A stretch of DNA of 64,000 nucleotides, taken from NCBI GenBank assembly GCA_963709075.1, contig CAVPUY010000005.1, positions 682,001 through 746,000 on the forward strand, given 5' to 3'. A program made the translations under genes and the position numbers. Shown here in pieces: positions 56,801 through 64,000 of this stretch (its first letter is position 1; each line of letters begins with the position of its first letter). The DNA comes from Palsa-506 sp963709075 (GTDB lineage Bacteria; Actinomycetota; Actinomycetes; Streptosporangiales; Streptosporangiaceae). The notes beneath the pieces were generated by a model, which saw only the letters and a program-made list of their open reading frames with translations, ran no database searches and was not told the DNA's origin.

Positions 56801-59372
56801 ATGACTGAGGAGAGACGGGATCTGCCGTCGCGCCCGTCCGCGCTCGGCGACAGGCTCCGGGCCGCCCGGCGCCGGCCGGGCGCGGCTGGCAGCCCGGACT
56901 CCGGCAGCCGGTGGTCTGGCCGCAGCGACGAGCCGTGGGGTTCAGGTTCCGCCGCCAGTTCGTGGAATGCCTTCGAGCCCGTCTCCCGCCCCGGGGAGAC
57001 CGCGACGTCCGGCCCGCCGCCGCCCGGCGACTGGCCGGTTTCGGTGAGCGGGCTACCGCGCCGAGAAAGCCGGGGAGCACAGGGCTGGCCGAGAGCACGA
57101 AGCGAAGGCCGGGGGACCCGGAGCGCAGACCGGGGGGCCCGGAGCGCAGACCGGGGGGCCCAGGGTGAAGGCCGGGGAGCCGAGTCTCAGCCTGGGCCAT
57201 TGCCCAGGCGGGTGCCAAGGAGTGCCGCCGGGACGCAAGCCATTCCCGCGCGCCGCTTCCGGGGCCCGGGCCAGCCTGTCCTGCTACCCAGGGCAATGGC
57301 CGACCCCGGTGTGCCGAACCGCGGCGCCTTCGAGCCGGTCCGCAGGGGCCCGGGGGACATCGCCGGCCTGAGCCCGGTGAACGGCGGCTCCGCGGAGCAG
57401 GCGCGCAGCGCAGCAGCGCATGCGGACAACGCCGCAGCGCAAGCCCCCAGCACCGCGCAAGCCCGCAGCACCGCGCAAGCCCGCAGCACCGCGCAAGCCC
57501 GCAGCACCGCGCAAGCCCGCAGCACCGCGCAAGCCCGCAGCACCGCGCAAGCCCGCAGCACCGCGCAAGCCCCCAGCACCGCGCAAGCCCCCAGCACCGC
57601 GCAAGCCCCCAGCACCGCGCAAGCCCCCAGCACCGCGCAAGCCCCCAGCACCGCGCAAGCCCCCAGCACCGCGCAAGCCCCCAGCACCGCGCAAGCCCCC
57701 AGCACCGCGCAAGCCCCCAGCACCGCGCAAGCCCCCAGCACAGCGAAGACCGGCAGCACGGCGCAAGCCCGCAGCGCAGCGAAGACCCGGGTCAGCGCAG
57801 CAGAGCGGATGCGCAGCGCCGCGGCGCAGGCGCGCGGGGCAGCAGAGCAAGCGCGCAACGCGGCCGCCCAGGCCCGCAGGGCAGTAGCGCAGAGCAGCGG
57901 GAAGACAATCCAGCCCAGCGGAACCAGGCCGAGAGCGGTTCCTGACGACGCCAGCGAGCACGCCAGCAGTACCTCGCTGCCCGTCCGCGAGCCAAAGACC
58001 GGGCCAGGCCGCCTCGCCGGGCCAGGCCGCCCTGCCGGGCCAGGCCGCCTCACCGGGCCAGACCGCCCTGCCGGGCCAGACCGCCCAGCCGGGCCAAGCC
58101 GCGGCGCCTTCGAGCCGCTGCGGAAGGCCACTGGGTCATCGCCCAGGTCCGCCTCTTCGCGTGCACGCGGCCACCTCTCCCCCGCCCCGGACAGCCCGCC
58201 TGAGCATGACACGGCAGCCGACGGCGCCGGGGCCAGCCGCGGCGCCGGGACCAGCGATGCCCGGGCCAGCAGGACGGCGGCCAGCGGCCTGCCGGCCGGC
58301 CAGCCGGCGGCCAGCAAGACAACGACAGGCAAGACAGCGACCCGGCGCGACCGCTCGCATCTCTCCCCCGCGCCGGAACCACCGGCTACCCCCAGGAAGC
58401 CCGCCGAGCCATCCTGGGCGGCCGTGTTTGCGAACACCGCCAGGCTCTGGGCGAAGCGGCGGTCGGAGCGCCTGCACGTGCCCGGCAGACGGAACCGCCG
58501 GGTAATCACGCTGATTGCCGGCCTGGCGATCCTGGCGGTGGCTGCGGTGCTTGCCGTCGTCTCGTCCGGGCATCGCGGCGCAGGATCGGCCGGCGCGCAG
58601 CCGGGCTCGGCCCATCCCGGGCCGAACGCGGTCTCGTCGGCGGTCGCGGTCCGCGGCCAGGCCGCCACGTGGGTCGCGCAACAGGTCAGCAGGACCGCCA
58701 CGGTGGCCTGCGACCCGGTGATGTGCACAACGCTGCATTCGCGCGGCTTCCCGGCCGCTGACCTGGTGCCGATTCTGCCATCCAGGTCAGACCCGCTCGG
58801 GGCCGAAATCGTGGTGGCAACGGCGGCACTGCGCAGCCAGTTCGGCGCGCTCCTGCCGAATGTGTACGCGCCGCAGGTGATCGCCAGCTTCGGCACCGGG
58901 CAGGCGATGATTGAGATCCGCACCATCCCCCCGGCCGGGGCCGCTGCCTTCCGGCGCAATCTCGGCCCGGCCGAGCAGGCCCTGCGGAAACAGGCAACCG
59001 AGCTGCTGGGCAACAAGCATCTCGTCGTGTCGGCGCAGGCCAGGGCGGCGCTTGCGGGCGGGCATGTCGACCGCAGGCTGCTGGCCACGCTCGCGGCGCT
59101 GTCGGCAACTCATTCCGTGCGGGTCGTCTCGTTCGGCGACGCTAATCCGGGTGCCGGGCCCGCGATCCCGCTCCGCTCGGCCGATCTCGCCGGGTCGGAC
59201 CAGGCATCCGGCCTCAGCGCCGCTGCCTACCAGCGGTGGCTGGTCGGCTTCCTGCGGGTCCAGCGAGCTGGATTCAGGGCTACCGCCATCACGGTCGTGC
59301 CCGCCGGCGGCGGAATCCGTGGTCCGGATCGAGTTTGCCGCCCCGAGCGAGATCACCGGGCCTGGCGGCTGA
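56801..59372 (+). CDS. Large repeat-rich single-pass membrane protein, function unknown
   Basis: About 857 residues. The long cytoplasmic region (residues 1-560) is disordered and holds about 17 copies of a six-residue AQAPST/AQARST unit, GPGRPA repeats, three copies of an (N/G)AFEP motif and two of HLSPAP. One helix (RRVITLIAGLAILAVAAVLAVV) precedes a folded extracytoplasmic domain with Cys in VACDPVMCTTLH. A frameshift near 59310 leads to the natural end ESVVRIEFAAPSEITGPGG at 59372. ATG 56801 starts MTEERRDLPSRPSALGDRL. I do not recognise a family; topology suggests an envelope-anchored regulator or scaffold. Confidence 0.65.
57433..57741 (+). repeat. About 17 tandem 18-bp units
   Basis: Perfect or near-perfect 18-bp units (GCGCAAGCCCCCAGCACC and its CGC variant) encode AQAPST or AQARST. 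Variants are clustered, six ARST then about ten APST, as expected from stepwise expansion. Confidence 0.9.
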
Positions 59373-59378
59373 CCGCGG

Positions 59379-60473
59379 CTACAGCCAGTCCTTGCGCTTG
59401 AAGACGACGTAGAGCACGATCGCTGCGACGATCATGACGACCAGCGAGGCGATGAACCCGGACAGCCTGCTGAAGCCCGGGTAGGGCACGTTCATCCCGT
59501 AGAAGCCGGTAACGAACGTGGGCACCGCGACGATCGCGGCCCAGCTGGTCACCTTCTTGGTGATGACGTTCATCCGGTTGCCCTGGATGGTCAGGTTCGT
59601 CTCCAGGATCGTGGTTACCAGGTCCCGCAGGCTCTCCGTCCATTCGGTCGCGCGCAGCACGTGGTCATAGACGTCCTGGTAGTACGGCTGCATCGGATCA
59701 CTGAGCAGATGCAGGTCGCGGCGCATCAGGGAATTGACGACCTCACGCATGGGCAGCACCACCCGGCGCAGCAGGACCAGGCTCTTGCGCAGCTGGAAGC
59801 TGCGCCGCTGCACGTCACGATCCGCGGAGTCATCGGAGAAAAGCTGGTCCTCGAGCGCCTCGATCGCGTCGTCGAGCGCTCGCACCGCGGCAAAGTGCCC
59901 GTCCACGATGTGGTCGAGCAGCCCGTGCAGCAGGTAGCCGACGCCGTACTTGGCCAGGTCGGGGCTGGCGTCCCAGTACGAGATCACGGCGCCGATGTCG
60001 AGCCCGTCGTCCTTCCTGATGGTGATCAAGGCACGCTTGGTGACGAAGGCGGCCAGCTCGCTCGTGGCCAGCTCGCCGCTGGCATCGTCCAGGCTGACCT
60101 CGTACGCGGCGAGGAACAGGTAGCCGTTGTAGCGGTCGAGCTTCGCGCGCTCGTGCTCGACCACCGCATCCTCGATGGCCACCGGATGCAGGCCGAACTC
60201 TGCGCTCAGCACCTCGAGATCGGCGCGGTCCGGGTCGCGGAGATCGAGCCAGATCACCGCCGATTCATCCGCCAGGTACACGCTGATGTCATCGACCGGG
60301 AAGCCCTCGAGCTCCAGCACCCCGTTCCGGTAGAGCCTGGTGCGGGCCTGGCACTTGGTCGGCGTGGACTCGCAGAGGGCCGAAGCAGCCGCCTGGCCGG
60401 CGTCCGCGCCGCCGGCCAATGGCTGCCCTTTGTCGGCACCGACGGCCGGCGATTCCGGGCGCGGGGCGGTCAT
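59379..60473 (-). CDS. corA: CorA-family Mg2+ transporter
   Basis: 364 residues, intact. A cytoplasmic alpha/beta domain, a long helical stalk (EALEDQLFS, MREVVNSLMRRDL) and two C-terminal helices with the pore signature FYGMNVPYPG (GMN) show a CorA channel. ATG 60473 is preferred because CAGGAG precedes it; ATG 60527 would add 18 residues. A short basic tail KRKDWL ends the protein. It is convergent with the repeat-rich membrane protein gene, 6 bp apart. Confidence 0.95.
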   Translation of the reverse strand: MTAPRPESPAVGADKGQPLAGGADAGQAAASALCESTPTKCQARTRLYRNGVLELEGFPVDDISVYLADESAVIWLDLRDPDRADLEVLSAEFGLHPVAIEDAVVEHERAKLDRYNGYLFLAAYEVSLDDASGELATSELAAFVTKRALITIRKDDGLDIGAVISYWDASPDLAKYGVGYLLHGLLDHIVDGHFAAVRALDDAIEALEDQLFSDDSADRDVQRRSFQLRKSLVLLRRVVLPMREVVNSLMRRDLHLLSDPMQPYYQDVYDHVLRATEWTESLRDLVTTILETNLTIQGNRMNVITKKVTSWAAIVAVPTFVTGFYGMNVPYPGFSRLSGFIASLVVMIVAAIVLYVVFKRKDWL

Positions 60474-60533
60474 TGGTCTCCTGACGTCGATGGCCGGCCA
60501 GGCCTGGTTATTACCCAGCCAGGACAAACGATG

Positions 60534-61400
60534 CTATCCCTGGCCAGCGAACCGGCCGGCGACGCCAGCGGGGCGGCCATGGGGCGTGGCCCAGCCGGCC
60601 GTCGCGGCTAGCTGCTCGGCGAACTCTCCGGGCCGGGCCAGGTGCGGGAAATGCCCGCTGCCTGGCCACACCTCGATCACGGCCGTCGGCAACTGCTCGG
60701 CGAGCCACTGCCGGTAGCCGGGCGGCGGCTCGCCGCCGGCGATGTACCGGTAGGGCATCCCGGCGGCCCGTAGCGCGGCGACCGCGTCCTGCACCAGGGT
60801 CATGAGGTCCGCGGCAGGCCGGTCGATTACCTGCTGCCAGTAGCCGAGGACGAGCTGCTGATCGGGCAGGCTGGTGGACCGGACAAGTTCCTGCGCAGCG
60901 GGCGGGAGTAGCTCGGTGTGGAAGCTGTCGTAGAACATCTGCCACACGGCCGGGAACCCGGGCCCGCGCAGGCCGGCCAGCGAGCTGACCAGGCCGGCGA
61001 ACTCCCCGACCTGCAGCGGCTGGTCGACGCTGATGACGCCGCGGGCCGGATACCTGGCCGCGTAAATCGTCGCTGCGATGCCGCCGGCCGAGTGGCCGAC
61101 GAGCACCGGCGCAGTCAGCCCGGCGGCCTCGATCGCCCGGTGCAGCTGGGCGGGGGCGTCATCCAGGTCATAGGACGGCTGGGGCGGCGAGTCTCCGTGC
61201 CCGGGCAAGTCGATCGACAGCACCCGCCGTCCTGGGTCGATGCGCTGCAGTCCGGCCACGATGGGCCGCCAGATGGCCCGGTTGAACGTCAGGCCGTGCA
61301 GCAGGACCAGCGGGGCCCGGTCATCGCTGCGGCCCCAGTCGTCCACGGCGAGACCGCCTTCCCTGCTGCGAGCCGGTGTGTCGGTGCCGGTGCCATGCAT
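60534..61400 (-). CDS. Alpha/beta hydrolase
   Basis: 288 residues. LVLLHGLTFNRAIW (oxyanion region), nucleophile elbow VGHSAGG with Ser near 103, and the catalytic His in GSGHFPHLARPGEF. ATG 61400 has GAGGAGG upstream. Substrate unknown. A perfect 23-bp palindrome lies 46 bp before the start. Confidence 0.9.
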   Translation of the reverse strand: MHGTGTDTPARSREGGLAVDDWGRSDDRAPLVLLHGLTFNRAIWRPIVAGLQRIDPGRRVLSIDLPGHGDSPPQPSYDLDDAPAQLHRAIEAAGLTAPVLVGHSAGGIAATIYAARYPARGVISVDQPLQVGEFAGLVSSLAGLRGPGFPAVWQMFYDSFHTELLPPAAQELVRSTSLPDQQLVLGYWQQVIDRPAADLMTLVQDAVAALRAAGMPYRYIAGGEPPPGYRQWLAEQLPTAVIEVWPGSGHFPHLARPGEFAEQLAATAGWATPHGRPAGVAGRFAGQG

Positions 61401-61445
61401 TTGCTTTCCTCCTCGGATCGGCGGTCACCCTGGAGGCGTAAATCG

Positions 61446-61468
61446 GCGGCGAACGATTCGTTCGCCGC
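61446..61468. promoter_or_regulatory. Perfect 23-bp palindrome upstream of the hydrolase
   Basis: GCGGCGAACGA-T-TCGTTCGCCGC has perfect 11-bp arms around one central base. The absence of a loop argues for a protein-binding site rather than a terminator. Confidence 0.55.
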
Positions 61469-61470
61469 AG

Positions 61471-61556
61471 GCACGCGAGCGCTCAGGCATGCGAGCGCTC
61501 AGGCATGCGAGCGCTCAGCCCGAGCCAGCACTCAGACCAGCCAGCACTCAGACCAG
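61471..61556. repeat. Two families of 16-bp tandem repeats
   Basis: Three copies of GCATGCGAGCGCTCAG-type units (61471-61518) are followed by two copies of CCAGCACTCAGACCAG (61525-61556). The second family overlaps the last codons and stop of the upstream minus-strand ATPase gene. Confidence 0.8.
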
Positions 61557-64000
61557 CCAGCGCGCCGGGCCGCCCGGCGCTGGCTGGTAGCGGCAGGCGC
61601 GCCCGGTGCGGACCGAGGCCGCCAGGTGGGCGCCGGTCACCGGGGCGACGGCGGAGATGCGGTCGAGCGCGGTGCGCAGCGTGCGGGTCACGTTGACCCG
61701 GGCCCGTTCGTCTTCCGCGGCGACCTGGCGGGACCGGCCGCCGAGGCCGGCGGCGCGGCGCAGCTCGGCGAGCACCGCCTGGCGCTCGTCTTCCGCGCGG
61801 CAGGCCCGCGCCGCATCGCCGGCCTGGTCCGCGGCGTCGAGCTCGGCGGCCAGCTCGGCCAGCCGCCGGCGGTAGGCGTCCATGGCGGCATCGTCGAGCA
61901 CCGGCTCCGCCGCGGCAACGCGCAGGCCGACGCCGCCGGCCACCAGGTCCAGCGCGGCGATTTCGGTGCCTGGCGCGGCGAGCAGCGCCCGGAGATAGTG
62001 CATGCCCCGGCTGTCCCGAAGGCGTACCTGTTCCCGGCCGGCCGACAGCAGCCAGTCGGCGCCGTCCCGGCGCAGCGCCCACTCATCTGCCGGGACCGTG
62101 GCCGGTGCCAGCGCCGCGAGCAGGCCCGGCATGCCGAGCTGTGCCGCGATGGCACCGGCCTGACGGCGGTGTCCGGCCGCGGACTCCGAGTCGTCACCCC
62201 GGCCGCGCTGACGGAGAGTCTCGGCGAGTGCCGCCAGGGTCAGCCCGAGCCACGGCAGCGCGCCGATCTCCTGCTCCATCACCGCAGCTTTGCCGAGCAG
62301 GTCCGCCGCCTCGTCGAGGCGGCCGAGCTGAGCCGCCAGGCACCCGAGATAGTGGGCGACCGGCCCGGTGACCGTGTTCGCGCCGGCGAACACGACCAGC
62401 TGACCGCGGTAGCCGGCCAGCGCTTCGTGCAAGCTGACCGCCGCGCTGGCGTTCCCGGTGCCGACAGCCACTGCCGCGAGGTCGGCAGCGGCCCCGAGCC
62501 AGCGCGGCCCCGCCGGCCAGCACCCGGGGCAGGGCGCGCTGCAGTTCCAGATCGGCCTCGGCCGGCTGGCCGGCCGCGAGCAGCACCCGGGCGACCGTCG
62601 CTTCGTAGAAGTGGCCGGGAACGCGGCGGCCGAAAGCTCGCAGCTCGCCGACGGCGATCCCCAGGCCGGACGGGTCGCCGCGGGTCATGGCGATCGCGCC
62701 GTGCAGCGTGCCGGCCAGCCGGCTGGTGTCGGCCAGCGCCGCCCGCCTTCCCTGCTCGGCGACCTGGCCGGCCAGAGCAGTGGCGTCTGCGAAGCGGCCG
62801 CGCACCGTGGCTAGCATCGCGTGCCTGGCTGTCACCATCACCAGGCCGGCCGTATCGCCGGCGGCGCGAGCTTCGCGCTCGAACGCGGCCAGTGCCGACT
62901 CGGCCTCGCTGACCCGGCCGAGTTCCATCAGCGCCACGAAGCGCCAGAACAGCCCGCGGCGCTCCAGCTCCGGGTCGGCCGAGGCACGGGCGAGTTCCAC
63001 TATCTCCGCGGCGGCGGTCAGCCGGTCCCCGGCGCCGGCCGGAATCCCACAGCGCGTACAGCCGGGCGTCAAGCACCTCGGCGAGCACGGCCGGGTCATC
63101 ACTGCGGCGGGCCAGCTCCAGCGCGTCAGCCACCAGCCCGCGGCGCCGGGCGGCCGAGGCCGCGTCGCCGAGCAGCGCCCTGGCCAGCCTGGCCAGCAGC
63201 CGCGCCCGGGCGTCCTGAGCGTCCTGAGCGTCCTGAGCGTCCCGGGCGTCCCGGGCGTCCCGGGCGTCCCGGCCAGCAACCCGGCGCAGCGCGGTCTCCA
63301 GCAGCCGGACCAGGCCCACGTCGACGTCCAGGAAGCCCTCGGCCGACTCAGCGAGCAGCGCAAGCTGCACCACCGGATCACCATCCGGCGGCATCCCGGC
63401 CAGCTCGGCAGCCAGCGCCCTGGCCGGACCGGGCAGGCCGCTGGACGCCGCCCACAGAGCCTGCCGGACCTGCGGACGCCGCTCGCCGGTCACCTCGCCT
63501 ATCTCAGCTGACGTCATCGCGGCCAGCCAGAGCCCGGGGCCTACTCCGAGCGGAGTGGCCGCGGTGACGAGTACCGCCGTCGGCCCGGTCACGGCCCGGC
63601 CGGCCAGCACGGCGAGCATCTCTATCGCCTGCGCTCCGCCGCGGTCCACGTGGTCGATCACCAGCAGCCGGCGCTGCGGCCCGCCGCAAAGTATTGCCGC
63701 AGCCGTATCAAGTTCCAGTGGACCCGGCTCGGCGAGCAGCCCGGACACGGCCGCGTCCGGTGCGCCCACGTCGCGGAGCAGCTGTGCCCAGGCCCACCGC
63801 CCCGGATGCCCGGCAATCGCCGCCGCCCGGTGCACGGCGAACCCGCGCTGCCTGGCTACCTCGACGGTGGCGTTCGCCAGCGTCGTCCGGCCCGAGCCAC
63901 CGGGCCCGGCCACGGCCAGGACCCCGCCGGATCCCGCGGCGGCACGGTCGAGGAGGCCCGCCAGCCCGGCCATCTCACGGTGCCGTCCGATCAGGGCCAT
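61548..64000 (-). CDS. Large AAA ATPase/TPR regulator-like protein, frameshifted
   Basis: The ATG lies exactly at 64000. The N-terminus MALIGRHREMAGLAGLLDRA leads into Walker A AGPGGSGRTTL and Walker B RLLVIDHVD of a STAND-like ATPase. A helical TPR-like middle follows and includes a RDARDAQDA repeat. The C-terminal domain reads LRDSRGMHYLRALLAAPGTE and ARVNVTRTLRTALDRI, seen in actinobacterial ATPase regulators instead of a LuxR helix-turn-helix. The frame changes at least near 63050 and 62490. Total about 815 residues. Role unknown; probably a signal-responsive transcription or enzyme regulator. Confidence 0.7.
63208..63273 (-). repeat. 9-bp tandem repeat in the ATPase gene
   Basis: About seven 9-bp units (GCGTCCTGA then GCGTCCCGG on the plus strand) encode RDA/QDA triplets on the minus strand between the ATPase and TPR parts. 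Confidence 0.8.

Noticed and set aside
57187..59088. Minus-strand frame rich in ACAVLG repeats
   Set aside because: It is the reverse reading of the 18-bp tandem repeat; the plus-strand protein has a membrane helix, a folded domain and a sensible start.

Overview
The window comes from a high-GC actinomycete chromosome. G/C dominates third codon positions, GTG/TTG starts and ATGA stop-start overlaps are frequent, and a mycothiol-dependent-isomerase-type protein, an ECF42-type sigma factor, DUF1707 and a two-component NarL pair are all present. I cannot place it to genus. No rRNA, tRNA, CRISPR array, insertion sequence or prophage gene was seen.

Layout. 0-4.5 kb: end of a fused multidrug-type ABC exporter and a convergent MFS carrier. 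5-10.3 kb: a catabolic patch with a D-serine-deaminase-like PLP enzyme, an SDR, a divergent IclR regulator, an SMP-30 lactonase and a zinc dehydrogenase. Two similar candidate IclR operators lie in the gaps, and a 17-bp tandem array sits in front of the dehydrogenase. 10.3-18.2 kb: a sugar ABC importer operon (binding lipoprotein, two permeases, ATPase) ending in a GH4 glycosidase and a secreted GH114-type glycosidase. 18.2-22 kb: a molybdenum hydroxylase in L-S-M order (CoxL form II type). 22-25.7 kb: a duplicated palindromic element, a DGPF/ECF42 pair, a VC0807-like membrane protein and a divergent TetR. 26-34 kb: signal peptidase I with an N-terminal repeat tail, an APH-type kinase, a DUF5655-like fragment, a YbaK deacylase, a crotonase, an MMPL transporter, an alditol oxidase and a small membrane protein. 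34-37 kb: a sensor kinase/LuxR regulator pair and DUF1707. 37-43.5 kb: a dehydrogenase/IlvD-Edd dehydratase pair, a flavoprotein, an isomerase/ArsR/AHSA1 module, YjbQ and an NRDE protein.

43.4-56.6 kb is the centrepiece. A minus-strand operon encodes a soluble di-iron monooxygenase of the propane/acetone (Prm/Mim) type: a Gln-rich small protein, then prmA, prmB, prmC, prmD, an amidohydrolase, a MIP18-like Fe-S factor, an alcohol dehydrogenase, a GroEL-like chaperonin and, 2 bp further, an Nramp metal transporter. A divergent AcoR/MimR-like regulator controls it. Two copies of an identical 13-bp palindrome (TCTCA-N3-TGAGA) lie in front of prmA and in front of the regulator/small gene. The likely logic is: the monooxygenase hydroxylates a short alkane or ketone, the dehydrogenase oxidises the alcohol, the chaperonin and Fe-S factor mature the enzyme, and Nramp may supply iron. 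56.6-64 kb: a repeat-rich membrane protein, CorA, an alpha/beta hydrolase and a large ATPase regulator whose ATG lies exactly at the window end.

Two general features matter to users. First, about 25 genes carry one or more apparent frameshifts, most of them equivalent to +1, including highly conserved genes. Indel error in the assembly is the likeliest cause, so these are annotated as single interrupted genes. Second, many proteins carry in-frame tandem repeats (9 to 36 bp units) in tails, loops or linkers.
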